This document shows positions 21,503-33,013 of a DNA stretch of 64,000 nt, piece after piece. The DNA lies in the NCBI GenBank assembly GCA_022432975.1, contig CM039511.1:22718557-22782556 (forward strand), given 5' to 3'. The stretch comes from Begonia masoniana. Taxonomy: Eukaryota > Streptophyta > Magnoliopsida > Cucurbitales > Begoniaceae. Made by a program: the position numbers and the translations under genes. Each line of letters opens with the position of its first letter. Position 1 is the first letter of the stretch. Under the pieces are notes generated by a model that saw nothing but the letters and a program-made list of their open reading frames with translations, was not told the origin of the DNA and did not search any database.

Positions 21503-22364
21503 TGATGCGAACTTCAGATCGAAAGGATCCGGGACTCGACAACAACGCGGAATAATTCTAGGAACGCCTTTTTGATTCAAGAATAAAGTAAGGAACTAAG
21601 ACCCCAATCGAAGAATTCGATGGAACCCTAGTTATCAAAACAGGAGCTTGACCCGAGCCACACCTGTTGACTGAACCAAAGCTATCAAAACAGGAGTTTG
21701 ACCCAGAGCAAACTCGTTGGTAAGAACCAAAGCTATCAAGCGAGATTCTTCAAGCGTGACTTGAAGAAGATCGTTGTTCTTCGCAAAGAACTAAAGAGAA
21801 ATCCTCTATAAAAAAACACACCTTTTTAATTCAAACTTCTTCTTCTAAATCCAAAGTGTTTTGCCATTAAATAGGCTACACATGAAAATTAAATTAAATA
21901 ATAAAAAAAACGAAAATAAAAATAAAATAACTAATAAAATCGTGAGATAATGATCCTTTGCATGATAAGATATCATCTCACGTTTAAACTACGTTTGAAT
22001 ATGATTTGAATTGATTTGAGTAGATTCTGTCGGATAAAATCTCTTATACGTGATTTGTTTGGATTTGCATGTGCTTCTCATGTGACTTTTTAATTCTTGC
22101 ACGTGCATGTGCATGGCACATGTAAATCTTCATGCATCTTTGGCCTCCCTTGCTTCAACTTGATTTTGATTATCTTCAATCCTCGACACATTCAATAGTT
22201 TTAAGTCAAGTTGTCGCGGCTCCTCTCTCCCTTGGATCTCTAAAATTAATCCTTGCAAGGCCTCACGCATCTTCTTAGCTTTGGACCGTGTCATTGGGCC
22301 GCCAATGTCCTCAATTGGATCGTTGCTCTTGGGCTTGGGATTTGTCGCTGCTTGGATCACATCA
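21503..22364 (-). repeat. 3' LTR of Gypsy 1
   Basis: 862 bp. On the minus strand it begins TGATGTGATCC directly after a purine tract (GAGGGAGGTAA). The pol reading frame continues into it, ending at 22130, with a basic tail (GPMTRSKAKKMREAL). It also contains ACGTGCATGTGCATGG and an AT-rich stretch (21890-21950). Confidence 0.92.
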
Positions 22365-22913
22365 TTACCTCCCTCTTTGAAAAGATTCGTCCTCGAATCT
22401 CCTGCATCATATAAAGATAAGTCACTAACATTAAAAGATGCACTAACATTACCATATTCGCTAGGTAAGTCGATCTTGTAGGCATTGTCGTTTATGCGTT
22501 AAGGACTTGAAATGGTCCATCTCCTCGTGGATGCAACTTGCTTTTTCGTTGATTTGGAAACCTCTCTTTTCGAAGATGTAGCCAAACCCAATCTCCGGGT
22601 TCAAATATAATCTTTTTACGGCTTTTGTTTGCTTGACGTGCATAATGCTCGTTTCGCTCTCGAATGTTCTCTTGTACTTTCAGATGTAAGTCCCTAACAA
22701 ATTTAGCTTTTTTCTCTCCATCAAAATTAACAAACTCGTTAGTAAGTAGAGATAAAATATCAAGAGGAGATAAAGGATTAAATCCATAAACAATTTCAAA
22801 TGGTGAATATGAAGTAGTAGAATGAACAACTCTATTATAAGCAAAATCAACATGAGGTAAACATTTTTCCCATTGTTTTAAATTTTTAGAAATAATCGCT
22901 CTTAACAACATAG
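22130..22913 (-). pseudogene. pol: Gypsy 1 pol C-terminal part (integrase end), right of the split
   Basis: Continues integrase after the Sirevirus 2 insertion: LLRAIISKNLKQWEKCLPHV, SPFEIVYGFNPLSPLDIL and GDWVWLHLRKERFPNQRKSK, the conserved GDWVW/RKERFP block of plant Gypsy integrases. A frameshift or stop near 22495 separates it from the last segment (LPSEYGNVSASFNVSDL). That segment is open through the purine tract and across the LTR border to a stop at 22130, so the C-terminal tail is LTR-encoded. The insertion left the frame continuous across the duplicated CATAG. Confidence 0.87.
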
Positions 22914-24206
22914 TGTTGACTTAAATGGTGTTTTAAGTCTAAATTGTTTTTGATGATATGTTTATATGATTAGCTTGTTAATTTGATTATGTGTAAGAAA
23001 TGAGAATAATGAATTATGCATTTGTTTTTAATCTGTTGGAAATACCCTTAATAAGGGTATTTTAGTATCTAATGCATGTGATTAAGTGTACAGGGCTGAA
23101 ATGTATTAACCGAAATAACTAAGTCCACCGGTCACAAAACGACAAGGCGGATAAGTAAATGGAATTACTCCACCGCCCACTAGACGACAAGGCGGATGAG
23201 TAAATGGAATTAGTCCACCGCTCGCTAGACGACAAGGCGGATGAGCTAAAATGAAGAAGTCCACCGCTCACTAGACGACAAGGCGGATGAGTAAACCAAA
23301 TTACTCTTCCGGCCACTAAACGACAAAGGCGGATGAGTAAACCAAATTGCTCTTCCGGCCACAAAACGACAAAGGCGGATGACTTCAACAAATTACTCTT
23401 CCGGTCATTAAACGACAGAGGCGGAAGAAAACTACGAATCAATCATCCGATGCCGGTTCAATGTTTTTCACTTGCATAATCTGATGGCGGTTCAAGACTA
23501 CAAATGAGCTTTGTCTTCCGCCAGAATTCAAAAAAACCGCGAAGCTACAGTGACGTCGTTTTCAAGCTTTAACTTCAGAACATTTATGGCGACGACGACT
23601 TACAACTATAATCGGCAACGGCTACCTGAAAATGTACGAAAGCTCTCCAACGGTAACAAAGTTTCTATTATTGGACAAGGAGCATTGAAGTCAAGCTGAT
23701 TCTGGTGACAGAGTATTTAAGCCGAGGTTAGAGCACAAAGAAACAACTTTTACAAATTTGAATACTGAACCCTAAGATGCGAAAGTGATAATACTCTGTA
23801 TTTTCTCTACATCTCTCAATCCGAACTTGAGATTCAATTACTGTGAGAGTGTAGTCTGTACTTAATTTTATAAACTCAAATCATTTGTAAAGGCAGTGGA
23901 TTGACGCCCGTGAAGTTCAATCCAGATCTGTAAAGGCAGTTGATCGGAGCCCGGAATCCCGATCTGTGTATTCTCGTGAGGAGAAGGGTAAGGATCTTCA
24001 AGGGGTGAGCCTTGGAGCGTGGACGTAGGCAGTTTGGCTGAACCACGTAAAAATACTGGTGTCGAATTTCTCTCTCTCTCTCTCTTTACATTATTTGATT
24101 ACTTGTGGTAAATCTATAAGCTTAATCAAGGGACAAATTAGGTTGACTCGTAATTAAAATTAAAAAGTCTAATTCACCCCCCCTCTTAGACAATACCGAT
24201 CCTACA
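22914..24206 (+). repeat. 5' LTR of Sirevirus 2
   Basis: Contains seven diverged 45-bp-type repeats (23115-23430), a TGACGTCG site (about 23551), a C/T microsatellite (24070-24087) and the end CCCCCTCTTAGACAATACCG then ATCCTACA. TTGACGCCCGTGAAGTTCAA and similar blocks are shared with Sirevirus 1. Confidence 0.95.
23115..23430 (+). repeat. Sirevirus 2 LTR repeat array, 5' copy
   Basis: Seven units of about 45 bp with the core CGGCCACTAAACGACAAAGG or CGCTCGCTAGACGACAAGG and CGGATGAGTAAA. Same array at 31923-32238 in the 3' LTR. Homologous to the 45-bp array of Sirevirus 1 but with a different spacer sequence. Confidence 0.9.
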
Positions 24207-24208
24207 AT

Positions 24209-24220
24209 TGGTATCAGAGC
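24209..24220 (+). promoter_or_regulatory. Primer-binding site of Sirevirus 2
   Basis: TGGTATCAGAGC two bases after the 5' LTR end. Confidence 0.95.
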
Positions 24221-24275
24221 AAGGTTTATATATATTGTCTAAGTTGTTTATTTAAGATATACTGTGTTACTTGAA

Positions 24276-25853
24276 ATGGCATTCAATACACACTCTGCAC
24301 AAATGGAAGGTCAGTCTACCATTAGACCTCCATTCTTCGATGGTATTGATTATGTGTACTAGAAATCTAGAATGAGAATTTATGTTCAGGCTATAAACTG
24401 TGACATATGGAATAACATAGAAAATGGTCCATATATAGCTTTTAAAACAGAGAATGGTATTAGGACTCCCAAAGCATCACATGAACTAAATGATACTGAT
24501 AAGAAGAACTTGAGCCTGAATGCCAAGGCTATAAACACCCTATACTGTGCTCTGAACAGAGATGACTTTAATAGAGTACAAGGGTGTGAGAGTGCTCAAG
24601 AGATTTGACACTTGTTAGAGATCACACACGAAGGCACAAACCAGGTTAAAGAAAGTAAATTGAGCATGTTAGTCCATGAATATGAACTGTTTTCCATGGA
24701 AAAAGGTGAAACCATCAGTTCTATGTTTACTCGATTTACTAACATCACTAACGGTCTTAAAGCTCTTGGTAAGACTTACTCAGGTGAGGAACAGGTAAGG
24801 AAACTTCTGAGATGCCTACCGAGAGCATGGCAACCAAAGGTGACTGCCATTCAGGAAGCAAAGGATCTCAAAGCCTTAAAGCTTGAGGAGTTCATTGGAT
24901 CTCTCATGACGCATGAGATCACAATGAGAGGAAATGAAAAGGAGGACCTCAAGGAGAAGGAGGTAACAAGGAAAAAGGACATTGCTCTAAAGGCTTCCTC
25001 AAGTGAGCAAGAGGAATCAGAAGAGGAAGAAGAAGAAGAAGATGAGGATATTGCACTCATCACTAGGAGGTTCAGTAAGTTTCTGCAACGAAAGAGAATG
25101 CAGGGAAAAAGGTTTCCAAAGGGTGAGAAATCTCAAAAGGAAAAGGAAATCACGTGCTTTGGGTGTGGAAAGCCTTGTCATATGAAGGCAGACTGTCCAC
25201 AAGCAAAGAAGGGTCCCAAGAAGTTCAAGAAAAGGGCAATGAAGGCCACTTGGAATGATAGTGAAGAAGATACCTCTTCATCAGAAGATGAGGAAGTAGT
25301 AAACCTGTGCTTTATGGCACACGAGGACAAGGTTAGTTCTTCTTCCTCTAGTATTTTCAGTGACAGTGATAGTGATGACGATGAAGGTAATCTAATTGAT
25401 GCTTTCAATGATTTAGTTAAACAGTTTGGCATGTTAAAAACTAAATACAATACTTTGAAAAAGGAAAATGCAAACATGGTAGAACTACATGCCAAGAAAA
25501 CTAATTTGCATGTCAAAGAGATTGATGAGCTTAAAAGCAAAAACGAAGATTTGAATAATATTATACTGAACTTCACTAAGGGTGAAAAATTATTTAAGAT
25601 GGTAATAGGAGGACAGAGAGCAAATTTTGACAGAACAGGATTAGGTTATGACAAGCCTAATAAAAAGAAAGCTTTTAAGAATTTCTTTGTTAAATCGTCT
25701 ACCTGTTATGCTTGCAATGAGTTAGGACATAAGTCATATGAATGTCATTTGAAATTAGATAAGAAATCAAACAATAAACTTCAATGGGTTCCTAAGGGAA
25801 CCAGACCTAACACTAGGACTCAAAAGATTTGGGTACCTAAGAAGACAACCTGA
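24276..25853 (+). pseudogene. gag: Sirevirus 2 gag, two nonsense codons
   Basis: ATG at 24276 starts a frame of about 525 codons. TAG at 24360 and TGA at 24606 break it; both stand where Trp is expected, so each is a single G-to-A change. After 24612 the frame is open for 413 codons. It has the Copia gag domain (MLVHEYELFSMEKGETISSM), an acidic stretch (EEEEEEDEDIALI), a zinc knuckle CFGCGKPCHMKADC, a long coiled-coil-like region and a second cysteine motif CYACNELGHKSYEC. A long gag with extra C-terminal zinc-binding region is usual in Sireviruses. The frame ends with TGA at 25851-25853; pol is in another frame. Confidence 0.9.
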
Positions 25854-25861
25854 TTTCTGTT

Positions 25862-28800
25862 TTGCAGGTTGACTGCTCTCCCGGGACAAATCTGTGGTAC
25901 CTTGACAGTGGTTGCTCAAGGCATATGACGGGAGACTCAACCAAGTTTACTGTTGTCAACAAGAAGAAAGGAAGTGTTACTTTTGGTGGAAACCAAAAGG
26001 GCAAAATTGTTGGCATCGACAATATAGGTAATCCTTCTCATCCTACTATTGAAAATGTTTTACTAGTAGAAGGATTAAAGCATAATCTGCTAAGCATAAG
26101 TCAGTTGTGTGACAAGGGCTATAAAGTAACTTTCAAATCAAATGTTTGTGTGATCAAAGACATTTCTACTAACAATGTTTTGTTTAAAGGATTTAGAAAA
26201 GAAAATGTCTATATTGTTGATCTAAATGGCTTTGTGCATGTTGATGAGAAATGTTTTGTTGTTAATTCACTTAATGACTGCTGGACTTGGCATAGGAGAT
26301 TAGGACATGTAGGGATGGATACTTTAACTAAGATTACTAAGGGGAATTTAGTTAGAGGAATCCCTAAGATATGCTTTGAAAAGGATAAAATCTGTGAAGC
26401 TTGTCAAATGGGCAAGCAGATCAAAAGTTCTTTTGTCTCTAAGAATTCTATTTCTACCTCTAAGCCTCTCCAACTCCTTCACATGGACCTCTTCGGTCCT
26501 TCAAATGTTGCAAGTCTAGGTGGTAAATTCTATGCTTATGTCATTGTTGACGACTTCTCTAGATTTACCTGGGTATTCTTTCTTAAGTCAAAGGATGAAA
26601 CCTTTGATACTTTTTCTAGCTTTAGGAAAAGAGTTCAAAATGAAAAAGAGCTCACCATTGTTGCTATTCGTAGTGATCATGGTGGAGAGTTTGAAAATGA
26701 AAAATTTGAACTCTTGTGCCTCAAATATGGAATTGAGCACAATTTCTCTTCTCCTAGGACCCCTCAGCAGAATGGTGTTGTTGAGAGGAAGAATAGATCT
26801 CTTCAAGAGCTTGCTAGGACTATGCTTAATGAGAATTCTCTTCCTAAGTATTTCTGGGCTGAAGCTGTAGCAACAGCCTGTTATGTGCTTAATCGGGTCT
26901 CCATAAGACCTATTCTAGAGAAAACTCCATATGAGCTCTGGAGTGGAAAAACTCCTTCTGTCAAGTATTTTAGAGCCTTTGGTAGTAAGTGCTTCATTCT
27001 AAATACTAAGGATAACTTAGGAAAATTTGATTCCAAATCTGATATTGGAATTTTTCTTTGTTATTCTCTGACCAGTAAAGCTTATAGAGTTTTCAATAGG
27101 AGAACTCTAGTTGTAGAGGAATCCGTTCATGTCAATTTTGATGAGACTCCTCAGCCATTAATCAATGTGGATGAGGATGATACTTTGGAATATCAACTGG
27201 ATTCCCTTTCCTTAGAAAAGTCTAGTGATCCTTCCCAAGTAGAAAAATCTCTAGATCCTTCCCCTACTTCTCTAGATACTGTTACTGTCAAGGATGAAAA
27301 TCCTAATCTTCCTAGAGATTGGAAATTTGTCAGAAACCACCCAATAGATGAAGTTTTAGGTGATCCATCATTAGGTGTTAAGACTAGAGCCTCTCTTAGG
27401 AATCTCTATGCCAATGTGGCATTTATCTCTCAAATAGAGCCTAAGAAATTTGAGGAGACCGAGAATGATGAAAATTGGATTTTAGCTATGCAAGAGGAGC
27501 TAAATCAATTTGAAATGAGCAATGTATGGGAACTTGTTCCACGGCCAAAGGATTATCCCATTATTGGAACTAAGTGGGTCTTTAAAAATAAATTGGATGA
27601 GAATGAGATTGTTGTCAGAAATAAGGCTAGACTAGTTGCTAAGGGATACTCTCAGGAAGAGGGTATTGATTTTGAGGAATCTTTTGCCCCTGTAGCACGT
27701 TTGGAATCTATTAGAATGCTTTTAGCTTTTGTCTGCTACAAGAACTTCACACTCTTTCAAATGGATGTAAAGAGTGCCTTTTTAAATGGATATATTTTGG
27801 AAGAAGTTTATGTTGAGCAGCCCTTAGGATTTGAATCCTTTGATAAACTCGATCATGTGTTTAAACTTAGGAAAGCTCTCTATGGTCTTAAGTAGGCTCC
27901 TAGAGCTTGGTATGATAGGTTGAAGAATTTCCTTGAGGAAAGAAATTTCAAAAAGGGTAATTCTGATTCAACTCTATTTACCATGCAAAAGGATGCAGAC
28001 ATCTTGTTAGTTCAAATCTATGTCGATGACATTATTTTTGGATCAACAAATGTCAGTTTGTGCAATGAGTTTTCCTCCCTCATGCAAAGTGAATTTGAAA
28101 TGAGTATGATGGGAGAATTAAAGTTTTTCTTAGGATTTCAGATCTGTCAATCTCCTGATGGTATTTTCTTCTGTCAAGAAAAATACATTAAGGAGCTTCT
28201 TAAGAAATTCGGATTAGAAACTGTCAAGTCTTCCAAAACTCCCATGAGTACCACTACTAAATTGGATAAGGATGAAAAAGGAATAAGTGTTGATATTAAG
28301 GAGTATCGTGGTATGATTGGTTATCTGCTATATCTGACTGCAAGTAGACCAGATATACTTTTTAGTGTTTGTCTCTGTGCTAGATTCCAGGCTGCTCCTA
28401 AGGAATCCCACTTAAATGCTGTCAAGAGAATTTTTAAATATCTAAGTGGGACTCATGATTTAGGATTATGGTATCCGAAGGGTACCTCCTTTGATCTGAT
28501 AGGATACTCAGATTCTGACTATGCTGGTAGTCTAATTGATAGGAAGAGCACCAGTGGCACTTGTCAATTCCTTGGTGAATCTTTAGTTTCCTGGTACTCT
28601 AAGAAACAGAATTTTGTTGCACTCTCAACTGCTGAGAGTGAATATATTGCTGCAGGCAGTTGTTGTGCACAAATGCTTTGGATGAAACAGACTTTGGAAG
28701 ATTACAATCTGTTTTATGATAGGATTCCAATCCGGTGTGATAACACCAGTGCAATCAATATTTCCAAGAATCAAATTCAGCACTCTAGAACAAAACACAT

Positions 28801-28969
28801 AGATGTCAGATATCACTTCATTCGTGATCATGTTCAAAGGGGTGACATATCTTTAGAGTTTGTCAATTCCGAAGATCAATTGGCAGATATCTTCACAAAG
28901 CCTTTAGATGAGAAAACCTTCTGTGGTATTAGAATAAGATTAGGTCTTCTCAAGTATGAAAAATGTTAA
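25862..28969 (+). pseudogene. pol: Sirevirus 2 pol, one nonsense codon
   Basis: One frame of about 1035 codons interrupted only by TAG at 27893-27895, where Sirevirus 1 has CAG (Gln). Domains in order: protease ([14 protein letters not shown]), integrase zinc domain ([10 protein letters not shown]...CEACQMGK), integrase core ([30 protein letters not shown]), reverse transcriptase ([41 protein letters not shown]) and RNase H (YSDSDYAGS; STAESEYIAAGSC; TKHIDVRYHF). This is the Copia order. It lies in a different frame from gag, starting within about 10 bases of the gag stop, so expression would need recoding or splicing. The frame has no canonical ATG at its start. Confidence 0.94.
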
Positions 28970-29351
28970 GTTTTTCCTCTCTTTTTCTGTTCACACCTCC
29001 GGTCCTTTCTTTACTATTCACCGGAAGATATACATCATCCACAGACCGGATGATATATTTTCTAATCTGTCGACACGTGTCATCAATCGGACAATATCAG
29101 TTTTACACGTGTGATTTCATCATGTCGGGCGTGGTTCTCTCTCTCTTTTAAACTCGGTTTTTTCTCCGAAACGATTCATCTTTCGCGCCCTTTCAGTACA
29201 CTCTCTGTCGTCAACCATTTTCTCTCTAGGTCATCTTCGCAAAAGTTTCCAATGGGAGCTTACTCTTGAGCATGATCATCTGGCTTCATCGTCTCGAGGT
29301 GATGCGGAACCATCGAAAAAGAAAGCTAAACTCAATCCTCGTCCGGCACGT

Positions 29352-31328
29352 GTGATCCCTCGGGCAAATAGTTGGCCGTCGCTCTACTTCCTAAATGAGG
29401 ATGCTGAAATCAGGTATCATGGCGATTTTAAGGATAAGAAGTTGATTCCAGGTCGTGGTATAGTTCCCGACGAATTAGTATCTTTAAACATTATAGCACT
29501 CTTGATAGATATTGGATTAATAGGGCTGTTTGAGGTTGAATCTTTCTTTTTTCCCTCGGCCATTAGGATGTTTTATGCTAATCTAAGCTATCCCTCTGAC
29601 CATTCTACCATTTCAAGCTATGTGCACGGAAAAAACATAGAACTCACTTCCCAATCCATCAATGAGCTTTTGGGCTATCCCCATTTGGATCAACATCCCA
29701 AAATATATTCCATAGGGCAAGAACTTCCATTTCTTAGACTTCCTGATGGCCAACAATTTTTAAAAGAAATTGCTCTAGATCCGCGCAATATTCCAAATCC
29801 CTTAAAAAGCAAACATTTGACCATTCGAGCTCGCCTTCTTCATCAAATGATCTGCTATAATGTTCTTCCTAAGGGTGGTCATTATGATGACATTAGCAGC
29901 ATGGAGCTTGTTATTCTTTATGCCATCTATATGAAGGCCCCAGTGGATATTGGATACATTATTCTGAGAAGGATGATACAAAGTGTTTCTTCAGGGACTT
30001 CATCTTTTCTATACAACCTCCTCCTCATGAAGATTTTTCAGAAGTATCAGGTTGATTTTCCTGAGGATGAGAAACCCTCCTGTCTAAAACATTCCAGCTA
30101 TTACTCCAAAGACACTCTGTCCAGGATGGGAGTTAAGAGAAACCGTCAAGGGGTCTTTGTCTTGGATCAGTCCAAGCAGAGGACTGCTATGGTCAATGCT
30201 GCCCGAAAAGGAAAAAGGGCTGTGAGTTTGGATGAAGAATCATCTGTACAAGAAAGTTGTGGTGATTCTGAGATCCCTGCCTTTGATATTTCCCCTCCTA
30301 GTCCTCGGGTCACTCGCCCTCAACGTCCTCCACCAGTGCCCCGACGCCGTGATCCTCCTTCTCTAGCCAACCCCTTTGAGGCTATGTCTGCTCCTCCAGT
30401 CCAACTATCTTCTCCAGCACCCATTATTGAAACAACTTTAGATCCTTCACCCTCTTTGTTGCTGCTCACACTGCCTGCCTCTGCCCCTCTGTCTCCTGTT
30501 GATAAATCCTCTCCTCCGACATCCCTCTTGGTTCCCTCTCTGCCTTCCCCAGTCATTCTCGCCGCTCTAACACTATCTCCACCTACAAGTCCAACTGCTC
30601 CTTTAAGTCCACATGCTCCTCAAGTCCAACTCAATTCACCTCCTTTGCCAACTGCTCCTGCTTCGGTCTCTCCCATCTTTTATCAGAGGAGATCTACTTT
30701 GAGTGAGGCTCAGTTTACTGAGTTGAAGACAAGTATTGACAATCTGAGGACAGACTTTGATACAAAGATAAATCAACTCAAAGCGAACTTGCACGAAGCT
30801 GCCGTTGTGGCAAGGGGTCAAATGGATCAAAAATGGGAAAGGCATACAACGATCTTCTCTCGAGACCTTAAGGCTCTCCAGTCTAAAGTTGAGGCTCTTT
30901 GCCCTGCACCTCATATTCCTCTCTGCCCAACTGAGCCTACCTTTGAAGACCTCCTACTTCCCTTCTCCAGACATGAGGTCATTGAAGATTCTCGAATCAT
31001 GCCGTTGGATCTTCAGGAGACTGAAATGGCCTTCTCTACCTCTGCTGCTCCTCCTGCTCTCGTGTCTTCTCCAACTCCAGCCAGTCCCATGGATGCCTCT
31101 CCAGCTGATCCTTCTGTAGAGCCTCCTTCATGCCTGGACATGGTGGTTTCCAGAGAACCTTCACCACCCCTTGCTCCTTGCATGGATTTGGTGGTCTATC
31201 AACCACCCCTCCCTCGCGATCTTGCTACACTTCAAGCTCTGGTGGATGCATATTTCAATCCCCACCGTGAAGTACCCCTTTATGTTCAAAAAGCCTTTTG
31301 GAATCGTCATTTAGATCTCTTCAAATAG
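29352..31328 (+). CDS. Sirevirus 2 envelope-like ORF (658 codons), function unknown
   Basis: The only intact long frame in this element. It lies between pol and the 3' LTR, the place of the envelope-like frame of Sireviruses. N-terminal 280 residues form a conserved domain (RANSWPSLYFLNEDAEIRYH; SSYVHGKNIELTSQSINELL; LLHQMICYNVLPKGGHYDDI) like the plant transposon protein domain seen in other envelope-like frames. Residues about 300-440 are Pro/Ser-rich, and about 445-510 look helical. I see no convincing signal peptide or membrane anchor, so an envelope role is doubtful. The start is uncertain: 29352 is GTG. The ATG used in Sirevirus 1 is present near 29252, but about 19 extra bases follow it here, so it runs into a stop within five codons. 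Confidence 0.6.
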   Translation: MIPRANSWPSLYFLNEDAEIRYHGDFKDKKLIPGRGIVPDELVSLNIIALLIDIGLIGLFEVESFFFPSAIRMFYANLSYPSDHSTISSYVHGKNIELTSQSINELLGYPHLDQHPKIYSIGQELPFLRLPDGQQFLKEIALDPRNIPNPLKSKHLTIRARLLHQMICYNVLPKGGHYDDISSMELVILYAIYMKAPVDIGYIILRRMIQSVSSGTSSFLYNLLLMKIFQKYQVDFPEDEKPSCLKHSSYYSKDTLSRMGVKRNRQGVFVLDQSKQRTAMVNAARKGKRAVSLDEESSVQESCGDSEIPAFDISPPSPRVTRPQRPPPVPRRRDPPSLANPFEAMSAPPVQLSSPAPIIETTLDPSPSLLLLTLPASAPLSPVDKSSPPTSLLVPSLPSPVILAALTLSPPTSPTAPLSPHAPQVQLNSPPLPTAPASVSPIFYQRRSTLSEAQFTELKTSIDNLRTDFDTKINQLKANLHEAAVVARGQMDQKWERHTTIFSRDLKALQSKVEALCPAPHIPLCPTEPTFEDLLLPFSRHEVIEDSRIMPLDLQETEMAFSTSAAPPALVSSPTPASPMDASPADPSVEPPSCLDMVVSREPSPPLAPCMDLVVYQPPLPRDLATLQALVDAYFNPHREVPLYVQKAFWNRHLDLFK

Positions 31329-31484
31329 ATTTTTTTTCATTTTTACTTAGTTGTAACTTTCTTTTAAAGACTACATTATTCTTTACTGCACATACTCTGA
31401 TCTTGTGCTGACTTATGTTGAATACATTGCTTTTGGCTATTTCTCTTCTATCTTGCTGCATTTTGGATTGTTTTTTATAATGTC

Positions 31485-31721
31485 AATGGGGGAGATTATA
31501 TTTGATTCTTGCTGGAAATGCATGTGAATTAGTTGCTATGACTTGTGTATGCATATTTGTGTATGCATATTTTGGCAATCTCTGGATATGAAAACTCTAG
31601 TATGCTCCATGTTTGTTTCTGGTATATATGCATCTGCTATGGGGGAGCTAGTATTATGGGGGAGAGTCTTGCTTTAATCAAATTTACACTTACGGATTGT
31701 CATCATCAAAAAGGGGGAGAT
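31485..31721 (+). promoter_or_regulatory. Multiple polypurine tracts of Sirevirus 2
   Basis: ATGGGGGAG-type tracts near 31487, 31639 and 31657, and GTCATCATCAAAAAGGGGGA ending against the LTR start at 31722. A recognised Sirevirus signature. Confidence 0.88.
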
Positions 31722-33013
31722 TGTTGACTTAAATGGTGTTTTAAGTCTAAATTGTTTTTGATGATGTGCTTATATGATTAGCTTGTTAATTTGATTATGT
31801 GTAAGAAATGAGAATAATGAATTATGCATTTGTTTTTAATCTGTTGGAAATACCCTTAATAAAGGTATTTTAGTATCTAATGCATGTGATTAAGTGTACA
31901 GGGCTGAAATGTATTAAACGAAATAACTAAGTCCACCGGTCACAAAACGACAAGGCGGATGAGTAAATGGAATTACTCCACCGCCCACTAGACGAAAAGG
32001 CGGATGAGCAAATGGAATTAGTCCACCGCTCGCTAGACGACAAGGCGGATGAGCTAAAATGAAGAAGTCCACCGCTCACTAGACGACAAGGCGGATGAGT
32101 AAACCAAATTACTCTTCCGGCCACTAAACGACAAAGGCGGATGAGTAAACCAAATTGCTCTTCCGGCCACAAAACGACAAAGGCGGATGACTTCAACAAA
32201 TTACTCTTCCGGTCACTAAACGACAGAGGCGGAAGAAAACTACGAATCAATCATCCGATGCCGGTTCAATGTTTTTCACTTGCATAATCTGATGGTGGTT
32301 CAAGACTACAAATGAGCTTTGTCTTCTGCCAGAATTCAAAAAAACCGCGAAGCTACAGTGACGTCGTTTTCAAGCTTTAACTTCAGAACATTTATGGCGA
32401 CGACGACTTACAACTATAATTGGCAACGGCTACCTGAAAATGTACGAAAGCTCTCCAACGGTAACAAAGTTTCTATTATTGGACAAGGAGCATTGAAGTC
32501 AAGCCGATTCTGAGTGATAGAGTATTTAAGCCGAGGTTAGAGCACAAAGAAACAACTTTTGCAAATTTGAATACTGAACCCTAAGCTGCGAAAGTGATAA
32601 TACTCTGTATTTTCTCTACATCTCTCAATCCGAACTTGAGATTCAATTACTGTGAGAGTGTAGTCTGTACGTAATTTTATAAACTCAAATCATTTGTAAA
32701 GGCAGTGGATTGACGCCCGTGAAGTTCAATCCAGATCTGTAAAGGCAGTTGATCGGAGCCCGGAATCCCGATCTGTGTATTCTCGTGAGGAGAAAGGTAA
32801 GGATCTTCAAGGGGTGAGCCTTGGAGCGTGGACGTAGGCAGTTTGGCTGAACCACGTAAAAATACTGGTGTCGAATTTCTCTCTCTCTCTCTTTACATTA
32901 TTTGATTACTTGTGGTAAATCTATAAGCTTAATCAAGGGACAAATTAGGTTGACTCGTAATTAAAATTAAAAAGTCTAATTCACCCCCCCTCTTAGACAA
33001 TACCGATCCTACA
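31722..33013 (+). repeat. 3' LTR of Sirevirus 2
   Basis: 1292 bp, matching 22914-24206 with scattered substitutions and single-base indels. Followed by CATAG, the right target-site duplication. Confidence 0.95.

Larger units (their letters stand above)
22914..33013 (+). mobile_element. Sirevirus 2: complete Ty1/Copia Sirevirus, 10.1 kb
   Basis: LTRs 22914-24206 and 31722-33013 (about 1.3 kb, TGTTGAC...CCTACA, differing by roughly 1-1.5% by eye), flanked by perfect CATAG (22909-22913 and 33014-33018). Between them lie the primer site, gag, pol (protease-integrase-reverse transcriptase-RNase H order of Copia), an envelope-like frame and serial purine tracts. It inserted in the integrase gene of Gypsy 1. 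gag has two nonsense codons and pol has one, so it is complete in structure but not coding-competent. Confidence 0.95.

Noticed and set aside
30320..30556. 78-codon minus-strand ORF rich in Gly/Glu
   Set aside because: Shadow of the Pro/Ser-rich part of the Sirevirus 2 envelope-like frame.
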